DNA of 64,000 bases, taken from positions 1 to 64,000 of the forward strand of contig JAWKUA010000017.1 in NCBI GenBank assembly GCA_041398785.1, read 5' to 3'. The notes under the pieces are model-generated. The model saw nothing but the letters and a program-made list of their open reading frames with translations. It searched no databases and was not told the origin of the DNA. This document shows, in pieces, positions 54,202 to 62,336 of the stretch. The position numbers were made by a program, and so were the translations under genes. Each line of letters begins with the position of its first letter. Within the stretch, counting starts at the first letter, position 1. The DNA is from Planctomycetaceae bacterium. Its GTDB lineage: Bacteria > Planctomycetota > Planctomycetia > Planctomycetales > Planctomycetaceae.

Positions 54202-57200
54202 CTATTCGTCCCCGATCTGGCTCAGAATCTGCCGCTGTTCGCCGGCGAGTCCCGGTTCCTGGAGGGCGTTGTAGACGGTCAGCAGCAATTCGTGAGTCAC
54301 GCGGCTGCCGGGCTTGCGGGTCGCGGACAGTTCCAGATCCAACCGCGCGGCGTCCCAGTTCTGCATCGCCATGTGAACTTCCGCGCGAGTCGACAGCAGG
54401 TCGGGATGCTCGGGAAGGAACTGCAATGCTAAGTTGGAAAGTTCCAGAGCTGGCACGTGATTGTCAGCGGACTGGCGGATCAGTGTGAGTGCCAGGCCGT
54501 TGAGCACAATCGGGTTGTCGGTGTCAAGCTGATGTGCGCGTTCGAAGTACGTGCGAGCCTGGTCGAAATCTCCTGCCAGCAACGCGTAGCTGCCGACCAT
54601 CGCGTAGACGTCGATGGTTGTGCTGCCTTCCGCCAGGACCAGGTTCAGCAGTTGACCGGCGGGTTCCGCGAGTGCCGATTCCGTAAACGAAATCTGCGCC
54701 GCTCGCCGAATCACTTCGCGGTTTCGCGGATCGATCCTCAGGATGTCCGCCAGCAGTTCGATCGTGTCCCGCGCCGATTCGCGCGACATCTCGCGTCCCG
54801 AAGTGACCGGGGATACCTGTTCGTCGAACACTGCCAGACACGCGTGAGTAAACACCGTTTCGATTCGCTGCCGGTCAGCGCCGCGGACGTCGGTGTTTTC
54901 GATCGCTGGCAGACGCTGGTGCAGAGTGTCTCGCGCCTGACCGGGGCGTCCCGCGGAAATCAGCAGTTCGGCCAGAGACGCAGCGGCGTCGATGTCTTGC
55001 GGATCGTCGTTCAGTCGCTGCTGTTGTTCCGCCAGAAGTTCCTGCACCAGACGTCCGCCGTCCGGGACGTCGCCGGCAAGCAGCAGTTGTCGGGCCAGTG
55101 CCGGTCGAAACTGCGGTCGAATCCGGGACAGCGGTTTCAGAGCCGCCACGGCCGCTGTGTGGTCGTCGATGCAGATCAGCAGTTCCGCCAGAACCACGCG
55201 GTCTGTGTCCGACGCGCTGTCGGTTTCACTGACTCGGTGCCAGTGGTTGAGTGCCCCTCGAAAGTCGGCGGCATCGAACTCCGCATCCAGCAGTTTCAGC
55301 TTCAGCAGCATCTGATACGAAGCGACATCAGCGGGATTCAGCCGAATTGCCTGCGTGATTAGTTCCGCCGCCGCATCACGGTTGAAGTTGGACTGTGCCA
55401 GCAGCGCAGCCGCACGTTCGCGATGGAGTTCCGCCAGAGTCTCCGCGGCTCGGGAACTGCCCGACGACGTGATGCGATCCCGCAGCATTCGTTCCGCGTC
55501 GTCCGTTCGATTCTGAAGCACGCGAACGGCGACCAGTTGCCGTCGAGATTCCTCATCCGATTCGTCACGGCGAAGCGCTTCTTCGAAGACCTGAGCGGCT
55601 GCGGCAAGCCGTTCGGCGATCTGCGTTTCGTCGCGATTCAGTTCTCGCTGAACGATCGCCAGCGGAAGTTGCAGCCTGGCATCGAGTTCGATGGCCGCCA
55701 GAAGCTGCTGTTCCGCCAGCCGCGGCTGACCCTTGTTGCGATAGTGATTGGCCAGTTGGTGCCGGGTGTCGGCGTTCATCGGAGAATCGCGGATCGCGAG
55801 CAGCAACTGCTGTTCGATTTCCTCGTCGGACAACGAAACCACCGTTTCAGGTTTGCGGCTCTGATCGACCAGCCACAGGCGCGTCGGGGCATGGCCGGCA
55901 CCGTCGACGGGAGTCAGTCGTTGCACGTGTACCATGGCTTCGTCGACGCGGTGTTGCCGCAGCAGATGCATCGCCAGATCGTGGCGCACTTCGGCGTCGA
56001 ACGGGCGCAGTTGCAGCAGCTTTCGCAGATAAAGTCCGGTTTCGTCAGCGGCGTCGTTGTCTTCCGTCAGGTCGGCCAGAGCCGTGCGATATTGTTCGGT
56101 GACAGCGGACGGTGTGGTGTCCCGGACTCGGACCACGATTCCAGTCACAGCCACCGCGACTGCAATAGCGGGCAGCCCGATCAGCAGCCGGTGCTTCGGC
56201 CGGGACCGTGACCAGGACTTCAGAAACACCTTCAGCCACGAAAACTGATACGACGGCCGCAGTAGCTCCGACCTGACAGGAGTCCGCTGCGATGACACAC
56301 TGGATCTTCCGGACTTCCCGGTACCCTGACTCGCCGGCCAGGACCGATCATCAAACGCGCGATTCCACATCGCGTTCAGTGGATTGCGAAGCCTGGCGAC
56401 GTCCGGGTTGCGAATGGCGACTCGAAGCTTCACCCAGAATGTCTCGTCGCTCTGTCGAGGAATCGGGGCCGTCAGAAATGTCACCGCGGAATCCGCGCAG
56501 TACAGCAGTCCCAGAAACACCAGCACAGACGCGATCGCGATGAGTTGGCTGGCCGCTGAGTCAATGATTTCCACGTCATACGCCTGCCGTGCGATCACCG
56601 CCGCACATGTGTGAACACAGCAGATAATCACCGACAAGCTGAACGCCACCGGCAACAGAATCAAAGTGTGCAGGAATCGACGCCGCGACCAGATGATCGC
56701 CGCCAGACCGACAAACAGCAGCACCCACAAACCGGCGGCACCACCGCGGTCGAACGGTTCCAGAGAAATTGTCCGACCCGGGATTTCCAGCGTCGGACGC
56801 TGCCACAGGTGCAGATAACCGGCGGCGTCCAGCAGCCGGGACGCAAGCCCCCCAGTCAGCGCCCATAACGCGCTGACGAACTGGTCTCGAACAAACGGCG
56901 GCGGTCCGATGGCGAACAACAGGACCGGGCAGACGTAGGCGACGGACCGCCGGTGGCCTCGTTCGGGCAGCATCAGGCACACCGCGACACTCAGCAGCCA
57001 CGCCGCAGGAACTGCCAGCCACGGATTCGCAACAGCGTACGCGGCCACCAGCAGCGCCACGTCCAGAAACAGCAGCACCGCGATCGTCCGAAGAACCCGC
57101 TGAGCAGGTTCGTATTCGAACAATCGAGCCACATCCAGCCGCGTCGCCAGCAGAAGGACAAAGACGCCGATTGCCGGCAGAGCAAGACCTCCGCCGGGAA

Positions 57201-57330
57201 GATTTCCGATCGGATCGTCGACCGGCAATCGATTGCTGAAATAGCGAACGATGAGCGGTCCATGAGCGACCGCCAGCGCGGTCAACGCCAGTGTCGCCGT
57301 CAGCAGTCTGATTGGCCCGCGAGTTGTCAC
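54202..57330 (-). CDS. Exosortase-like membrane domain fused to TPR repeats, catalytic residues lost
   Basis: 1042 residues from GTG 57330 (a TTG at 57381 is an alternative). Residues 1-300 contain about eight membrane segments. The middle part has exosortase layout: FAIGPPPFVRDQFVSALWAL, GGLASRLLDAAGYL, PTLEIPGRTISLEPFDRGGA, RRRFLHTLILLPVAFSLSVI. The Cys of the exosortase CSG motif is Asp or absent (EPFDRGGAAGL), the Arg of the NxxR motif is not recognisable (CCVHTCAAVIA), and the later His is Ser (IIDSAASQL). After another membrane segment (about 405-420) the rest (about 440-1042) is tetratricopeptide repeats. Exosortases process PEP-CTERM-type surface proteins; this one is probably inactive or a scaffold. 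Confidence 0.65.
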   Translation of the reverse strand: MTTRGPIRLLTATLALTALAVAHGPLIVRYFSNRLPVDDPIGNLPGGGLALPAIGVFVLLLATRLDVARLFEYEPAQRVLRTIAVLLFLDVALLVAAYAVANPWLAVPAAWLLSVAVCLMLPERGHRRSVAYVCPVLLFAIGPPPFVRDQFVSALWALTGGLASRLLDAAGYLHLWQRPTLEIPGRTISLEPFDRGGAAGLWVLLFVGLAAIIWSRRRFLHTLILLPVAFSLSVIICCVHTCAAVIARQAYDVEIIDSAASQLIAIASVLVFLGLLYCADSAVTFLTAPIPRQSDETFWVKLRVAIRNPDVARLRNPLNAMWNRAFDDRSWPASQGTGKSGRSSVSSQRTPVRSELLRPSYQFSWLKVFLKSWSRSRPKHRLLIGLPAIAVAVAVTGIVVRVRDTTPSAVTEQYRTALADLTEDNDAADETGLYLRKLLQLRPFDAEVRHDLAMHLLRQHRVDEAMVHVQRLTPVDGAGHAPTRLWLVDQSRKPETVVSLSDEEIEQQLLLAIRDSPMNADTRHQLANHYRNKGQPRLAEQQLLAAIELDARLQLPLAIVQRELNRDETQIAERLAAAAQVFEEALRRDESDEESRRQLVAVRVLQNRTDDAERMLRDRITSSGSSRAAETLAELHRERAAALLAQSNFNRDAAAELITQAIRLNPADVASYQMLLKLKLLDAEFDAADFRGALNHWHRVSETDSASDTDRVVLAELLICIDDHTAAVAALKPLSRIRPQFRPALARQLLLAGDVPDGGRLVQELLAEQQQRLNDDPQDIDAAASLAELLISAGRPGQARDTLHQRLPAIENTDVRGADRQRIETVFTHACLAVFDEQVSPVTSGREMSRESARDTIELLADILRIDPRNREVIRRAAQISFTESALAEPAGQLLNLVLAEGSTTIDVYAMVGSYALLAGDFDQARTYFERAHQLDTDNPIVLNGLALTLIRQSADNHVPALELSNLALQFLPEHPDLLSTRAEVHMAMQNWDAARLDLELSATRKPGSRVTHELLLTVYNALQEPGLAGEQRQILSQIGDE

Positions 57331-57498
57331 GATCTGCCTGCCTGAGATTCGCCCGATGGTTCTTTGCGCTGTTGAAACCAACGGTAACCATCACGGCCAG
57401 CATTATCCAGAGCCTGCTGTGAAACCGAATGTTGTCCGGCCACCAGGCGAAGCCGGCGGTGCCGGTTGTTGAAGACCTGCCACCGATTGACGCCAGCC

Positions 57499-57620
57499 CT
57501 CCGTTTTTCCTTCGTGCGCTTCGTGGTTTCCCATCAGACAAATCGTCAGGGGCACCACAAAGGTCACGAAGAGCAGGAAGATGGCAGTTGAGAACGCGAC
57601 TTGCGCGGAAGGCTGGTTCA
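57499..57620. repeat. Dispersed repeat, copy upstream of the insertion sequence
   Basis: TTCGTGGTTTCCCATCAGAC and its surroundings recur at 59600-59715 in the same orientation with few differences (also CACCACAAAGGTCACGAAGA and GCGCGGAAGGCTGGTTC). On the minus strand it reads FVTFVVPLTICLMGNHE, a well-known spurious frame. 57331-57498 and 57621-57780 show no gene. Confidence 0.8.
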
Positions 57621-57848
57621 CCCCGGCTCCCGTCCAGGAGGCGGAAAACATCCGTTTCAGGCTCATCCGGAAAATGGGGGTGTTGAGTCAACAGCGTTTC
57701 AGGCCCGGCGGGCCGACACAACCTCAGCCGGTGGCGTGAGTCACCGGTCAGATGCCGAATTCCTGCCCAAAGCCCCGGAGGGCAACGCCGTTAAGGATTT
57801 AGAGGCGGCAAAAACCGGGGTAGCGTTGAAGAGCGGAATATGAAAAAA

Positions 57849-57910
57849 AGCCAGACTCCCGCATGTGGTGTGCGGACTGATCATGTTTCAGCCCGGGAAG
57901 GAGTCTGGCT
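57849..57910 (+). promoter_or_regulatory. Hairpin over the transposase ribosome-binding site
   Basis: AGCCAGACTCC (57849-57859) pairs perfectly with GGAGTCTGGCT (57900-57910). The right arm contains the GGAG of the ribosome site AAGGAG (57898-57903), 4 bases before the ATG at 57914. In RNA reading through from outside the element the site would be trapped in the stem, a device known from IS10 and IS50 that limits transposase synthesis. Whether the element's own promoter lies inside the loop is not clear. Confidence 0.65.
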
Positions 57911-57913
57911 CGA

Positions 57914-59344
57914 ATGTCACGGAAGACGCAAGCGGCCGCATCGGTCAACACGCAGGAGAAGGCACCGAAGTTTACTCATGGCGCTTTATTGCGCGACGCG
58001 CTGACGTGGGTGGTCAACGAGCGCATGTTCGCGGACGTCCGCCTGCATGGCAATATCAAATGGAAGTCTCATCAACTTGTCATTCTGGCGGTCCTCTGGG
58101 TGTGGTCCGGCAGAACCACGCTCGGCCGCGCGTATGTTCATGCTCGGCGACTCTCCCGGGTGATGTTTGGCTGGGTGGCTGTCAAGAGTTATCAGGGGCT
58201 CACGGGAGCACTGAAGACGTGGTCCGTCAAACTGCTGCCGCGAACGCAGAAGCGGATGCAGGAACTTATGGAAGAAGTGGGCGGCGAACACTGGCGAATT
58301 GGTTTATGGGTCGCATTGGCGGTCGATGGTTCTCGTGTCACCACGCCGCGAACGCAGAGCAATGAGAAAGCTTTCTCGGCGAAGAACTATGGTCACGGGA
58401 AGAAGGCCAAGTCGCGCCGCAAGTGGAAGAACAGGAAGAAGCGAAGTAAGAAACTGTCGGCTCCGGTGAAACCGCAGATGTGGATCACTTTGATCTGGCA
58501 TATGGGACTGAAGATGCCGTGGACATGGAAAACCGGAGCGTCGACTTCCAGCGAAAGACATCATCTGATGGACATGTTGAAAACGGAGACTTTCCCGGAA
58601 AACACGCTCTTTTGCGGCGACGCGGGCTTCGTCGGTTACGACTTCTGGAATGCGCTTCTGGATAACGGCCATCATTTTCTGGTTCGCGTGGGAGCCAACG
58701 TGCGGTTGATAAAGAACCTTGGCCATGCGCGTGAACGCGATGGAATTGTGTACGTGTGGCCGGATGCTGCGGCTCGTCGCAAGCAGCCGCCGCTGGTGCT
58801 GCGGCTGATTCAGATCAAGAACGAACGCGGTACCATGAGTCTTGTGACGAGCGTGCTGAACGAACGCAGGCTGTCAAATGCCAAGGTTGCTCAAGTGTAC
58901 TCCATGCGCTGGGGAATTGAGCTTCAGTTCCGTTCGTTCAAGCAGACGTTCGGTCGCCGCGAGCTGCACAGTCGAACGTCCGAATGCAGCTATGTGGAAA
59001 TGGACTGGTCACTTGTCGGATTGTGGATGATCCAGCTGTTTGCGGTGAAGGAACAAATCAAAGTGGACCGGCCTCCGGAGCATTCGAGCGTCTCACTGAG
59101 CCTGGCAATTATTCAGGAGACAATGGACATGTACCACGAAGAAGCGACCGACGGCCGTGCTCTCAGTCGTCAGTTGAGCGACGCGGTCAAGGATGACTAC
59201 ACGCGCACCAGCAGCAAGATCGCGCGCTATCAACCCAACAACAAAGACAAACCATCGGCCAAAGAACCCATCGTTCGGAAAGCCACTGCCAAACAAAAAC
59301 AAACTCTCAGGAGACTCAACCTCCCGCCCGCTGTTTTTACTTAA
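57914..59344 (+). CDS. IS4-family DDE transposase
   Basis: 476 residues. Catalytic triad: Asp138 (ALAVDGSRV), Asp236 (FCGDAGFVG) and Glu336 in the IS4 signature YSMRWGIELQFRSFK (Tyr329-x2-Arg332-x3-Glu336-x6-Lys343). Between the two Asp is a basic stretch KKAKSRRKWKNRKKRSKK (about 161-179). N-terminal helical part about 1-130. Length and motifs are complete, so it may be active. It catalyses cut-and-paste movement of the element. Start ATG 57914 with AAGGAG upstream, masked by the hairpin at 57849-57910. Confidence 0.95.
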   Translation: MSRKTQAAASVNTQEKAPKFTHGALLRDALTWVVNERMFADVRLHGNIKWKSHQLVILAVLWVWSGRTTLGRAYVHARRLSRVMFGWVAVKSYQGLTGALKTWSVKLLPRTQKRMQELMEEVGGEHWRIGLWVALAVDGSRVTTPRTQSNEKAFSAKNYGHGKKAKSRRKWKNRKKRSKKLSAPVKPQMWITLIWHMGLKMPWTWKTGASTSSERHHLMDMLKTETFPENTLFCGDAGFVGYDFWNALLDNGHHFLVRVGANVRLIKNLGHARERDGIVYVWPDAAARRKQPPLVLRLIQIKNERGTMSLVTSVLNERRLSNAKVAQVYSMRWGIELQFRSFKQTFGRRELHSRTSECSYVEMDWSLVGLWMIQLFAVKEQIKVDRPPEHSSVSLSLAIIQETMDMYHEEATDGRALSRQLSDAVKDDYTRTSSKIARYQPNNKDKPSAKEPIVRKATAKQKQTLRRLNLPPAVFT

Positions 59345-59428
59345 CGGCGTTGCCCGGAGGGGCGATACAGCTTTAGCCGCAGCGGATGTGTCGGCCCTTC
59401 AGGCCTGCGGACGCCGAGGCACCAGCTT

Positions 59429-59448
59429 CCGGAGCCTGTCGGCTCCGG
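59429..59448. repeat. Short hairpin downstream of the insertion sequence
   Basis: CCGGAGCC-TGTC-GGCTCCGG, an 8-bp perfect stem. It lies in a stretch of repeat-like DNA (59355-59560) of the kind found in intergenic planctomycete repeats; no gene there. Confidence 0.5.
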
Positions 59449-59599
59449 CTGACGTTGTGCCTGCCCTCCGAGCATCAACAACCGGAAACGCGAGGTTGTC
59501 GGATCCTGTAGCAGGTCGGTCGAAGAATAAGTAGCACTCACGGCGAACATCCGTGGGCCTTCACCGACCGAATCTTCAGCAGCACCCCCATTCCCGGAA

Positions 59600-59715
59600 G
59601 AGCCGTTTTCCCTCGTGCTCTTCGTGGTTTCCCATCAGACAAATGGTCAGGGTCACCACAAAGGTCACGAAGAGCACAAAGATGGAATGCAAACGGCGCG
59701 GAAGGCTGGTTCTTC
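59600..59715. repeat. Dispersed repeat, copy downstream of the insertion sequence
   Basis: Second copy of the repeat at 57499-57620, same orientation. 59716-59961 up to hisS shows no further recognisable feature; an in-frame ATG at 59827 upstream of hisS is not supported. Confidence 0.8.
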
Positions 59716-59961
59716 GGGGTGGCGGTTGGAGCGGGACTTGGCGCTGCTTCGAGTTCCGGCACCGGGACTCGACTCGTGTGTCGAACGGTGTGGCGCCGCT
59801 CGGTTCGACAAAATGTCGCAATTTGAGTGCAATCCGGAACGGTGGCGTTGATGATTCGCGCTGTGGACGACAGCATTCGCGGCTCACGCCGGCGCTCACC
59901 CGGCTTCCGTGCGCCGAATCGCGCCGCGTCCGTTTGTTCGTTCGGGAATCTGTGCCAGCTT

Positions 59962-61299
59962 ATGTCGTCAAAGAAAATCAAGCCGCAGACGCTTCGCGGA
60001 TTCCGTGATTTCCTGCCGGACCAGATGATGGCCCGCGAACGGCTGATCGATATCGCTCGCGGCGTTTATCGCAGCTACGGATTTGCGCCGATCGACACGC
60101 CGGCTCTGGAGTATGCCGAAGTCCTGCTGGGCAAGGGTGGTGATGAATCCGACAAGCAGGTGTTTCGCTTTACCGATCAGGGAGACCGCGATGTCGCCAT
60201 GCGGTTTGATCTGACGGTGCCGCTGGCGCGATACGCGGCTCAGCACATTCAGGAACTGGGAACACCGTTTCGCCGCTATCACATCGGCCCGGTGTGGCGT
60301 GGCGAACGGCCGGCTCGCGGACGATTTCGCGAATTCCTGCAGTGCGACTTCGACACGATCGGCACCACCAGCAACACGGCCGACGTGGAAACTCTGCTGG
60401 TCATCAACGATCTGTTCGAAGCGATCGGCATCGAACGTTTTACCGTGCGAGTCAACAATCGCCGTGTGCTGAACGGGCTGCTGGAAAAGAATGACCTGCA
60501 GCAGCACGCGTCCGGCATTCTTCGGTCGCTCGACAAGCTGGACAAGATCGGCCGTGACAAGGTGATCGCGGAAATGGTGGACGCTGTCGGCATCAGCGAT
60601 CAGCAGGCCGGTCGGGTTTTGGATATGGCGCAGTTGCAGGGGACTCCCGAACAGATTCTTTCGTCGCTGGACGGCATGCTGTCCGGCAGTGAGACCGGTG
60701 AAATCGGACTGCACCACCTGCGCGAACTGTTCGCCAGCGTGAAAGCGTGCGGGCTGCCGGATGAGCGCGTGTCGCTGGACGTGTCCATTGCCCGCGGGCT
60801 GGATTATTACACCGGCACGATTTACGAAACGCTGCTGGGTGACCTGCCCGGCATCGGCAGCGTGTGTTCGGGCGGACGATACGACAACCTGGCGGAACTG
60901 TTTACGTCGCAGAAACTTCCCGGCGTGGGAGCCAGTCTGGGGCTGGACCGCATGCTGGCCGCGATGGAAGAACTGGGAATGACGCGGAAATCGTCCACGC
61001 CCGCTCCCGTGCTGGTGACGATGTTCGAAGCAGATCGAGCGGGCGACTATCTTCGCATGGCTCGCACGCTGAGACAGGCGGGCATCGGAGCCGAAGTGTT
61101 CCCCGAAGCGAAGAACATCGGCAAGCAAATGAAGTACGCCGACAAAAAGGGATTTCTGGTCGCGCTGATCGCGGGAGCCGCCGAGTTTGAAACCGGCCAA
61201 TGGCAGGTCAAGGGACTCACCGATGGCACCCAGCAGGAAGTTGCGACCTCCGACGTTGTCACGGCCGTGCAATCAATCATCAGCGCCGGTGCGTCGTAA
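59962..61299 (+). CDS. hisS: Histidine--tRNA ligase
   Basis: 445 residues from ATG 59962, which begins MSSKKIKPQTLRGFRDFLP, the normal HisRS N-terminus; an ATG 135 bases upstream is rejected. Class II synthetase: motif 1 region YEFAP-like SYGFAPIDTPALEY, DLTVPLARYAA, motif 2 RYHIGPVWRGERPARGRFREF, histidine-specific LDVSIARGLDYYTGTIYE and GGRYDNL, motif 3 GASLGLDRMLAA. The C-terminal anticodon-binding domain covers about 345-445 (VLVTMFEADRAGDYLRMART ... AKNIGKQMKYADKKG). It charges tRNA-His in the cytosol. Complete and undamaged. Confidence 0.97.
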   Translation: MSSKKIKPQTLRGFRDFLPDQMMARERLIDIARGVYRSYGFAPIDTPALEYAEVLLGKGGDESDKQVFRFTDQGDRDVAMRFDLTVPLARYAAQHIQELGTPFRRYHIGPVWRGERPARGRFREFLQCDFDTIGTTSNTADVETLLVINDLFEAIGIERFTVRVNNRRVLNGLLEKNDLQQHASGILRSLDKLDKIGRDKVIAEMVDAVGISDQQAGRVLDMAQLQGTPEQILSSLDGMLSGSETGEIGLHHLRELFASVKACGLPDERVSLDVSIARGLDYYTGTIYETLLGDLPGIGSVCSGGRYDNLAELFTSQKLPGVGASLGLDRMLAAMEELGMTRKSSTPAPVLVTMFEADRAGDYLRMARTLRQAGIGAEVFPEAKNIGKQMKYADKKGFLVALIAGAAEFETGQWQVKGLTDGTQQEVATSDVVTAVQSIISAGAS

Positions 61300-61369
61300 G
61301 GCAGCGAGGCAGCGCTGGCCGGACAGCACCGCGGCGGGACTGCACCGGCGGGGCCGCGCCGGCGCCGAC

Positions 61370-62014
61370 TCAGTCCTTGTCCGCATTGGCATCGTCGACC
61401 GTATCCCAGCGATCCGCGAGTTCGAACAGCCGTGCCAGCGGAAGTTCAAAGCCAGGCAACAGCGGGCTCGCATACACGGCTCCTTCGCCGAAAACAGTGT
61501 GTTGAGCCGCTGATCCCTGAAATCGAAAGACGGTCAATTCCTTTCGAAAGCGATCGAAAATCCAGTATTCGCGAACACCTGCCTGATGGTACTCGTCGCG
61601 TTTAATGGTGTAGTCGCGGACCCGGTTCGGTTTTCCCAGGGAGACAAATTCGACGGCGATCGAGGGCACCTCGTCGTCGTGCGGCAATCGACCCAGATCG
61701 CACCAAATCGCCCGGTCGACTCGACGCCGCTGTGCTCCGATGGAAATGGTCTCTTCAGCCAGTGTCAGATTCAGAACGGCTCCCTGCGGAGTCTCCTGAA
61801 AGTTGCGCAACAACCGGCCAAGTTCTTCGTTGGGGTCGCGTTCCTGACGAAGCGGCGAAGGGCTCACAATCAATACTCCGTTCAGAAGTTCGTATCGCCA
61901 GCCGGGTTCGAATTCCGCAGCGTCGAATTCTTCCGGGTCCACCATCATGCCGTTGGAAAGCGGTCCAAGCTGAAGCGTCGCGGCGCTCGGAGCATTCGAC
62001 TCGATAATTGACAT
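61370..62014 (-). CDS. Uma2 family (DUF820) restriction-endonuclease-like protein
   Basis: 214 residues, ATG 62014 (rc of CAT) with GGAG 8-11 bases upstream. PD-(D/E)XK-like fold of the Uma2 family: RYELLNGVLIVSPSP, ISIGAQRRRVDRAIWCDLGR (Asp-type motif), PSIAVEFVSLGKPNRVRDYTIKRDEYHQAGVREYWIFD (Glu, then Lys, then the conserved YxxAGVxEYWIxD, quoted here in parts because the run is long), and LFELADRWD near the end. The family is abundant in cyanobacteria and planctomycetes; biological role unknown, nuclease activity assumed from fold. It shares the divergent region 62015-62336 with the oxidoreductase. Confidence 0.88.
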   Translation of the reverse strand: MSIIESNAPSAATLQLGPLSNGMMVDPEEFDAAEFEPGWRYELLNGVLIVSPSPLRQERDPNEELGRLLRNFQETPQGAVLNLTLAEETISIGAQRRRVDRAIWCDLGRLPHDDEVPSIAVEFVSLGKPNRVRDYTIKRDEYHQAGVREYWIFDRFRKELTVFRFQGSAAQHTVFGEGAVYASPLLPGFELPLARLFELADRWDTVDDANADKD

Positions 62015-62336
62015 GTGGCACTCCTCTGACGGCGGGCACAGATTGTCGCCGGATGTGCGACGACGTCACCAACGGATCGGAAACGCAAACCGCTTTGCCG
62101 GCTTCTCATCGTAGCCGTTGGCCGCCTGCTGTCCCCCCAGACAATGACTGCCGGGAACGGGAAAACGGCAGGACTGTCAGTTTGCCGGCGTTCGAACCCT
62201 GCGGATGGCCGCGGACCGATGGCTTCGCGTTCGGACCGTTCGCGAACCGGTCGGCGAGATTGATTCCGCCGGACAGCGCGTCAGCCGGCGGGGGCATGGT
62301 TCGGCTTCTATCGCTTCAGTTTTTTTGGAATGCCAG
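62015..62336. other. Divergent intergenic region
   Basis: 322 bp between the Uma2 gene (minus) and the oxidoreductase gene (plus). No gene or hairpin that I can support. It must hold both promoters. Confidence 0.4.

Larger units (their letters stand above)
57782..59353 (+). mobile_element. IS4-family insertion sequence with inverted repeats and target duplication
   Basis: About 1.57 kb. Ends are inverted: GCAACGCCGTTAAG at 57782-57795 and CTTAACGGCGTTGC at 59340-59353 are perfect reverse complements (14-15 bp). They are bordered by direct repeats of CCGGAGG (57775-57781 and 59354-59360; eight bases if the flanking C is counted), consistent with a target-site duplication. One transposase gene fills the element. 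The element looks complete. Confidence 0.8.

Noticed and set aside
57403..57666. Minus-strand frame containing FVTFVVPLTICLMGNHE
   Set aside because: Comes from the dispersed repeat at 57499-57620; the same peptide appears from the copy at 59600-59715, so it is repeat translation and not a gene.
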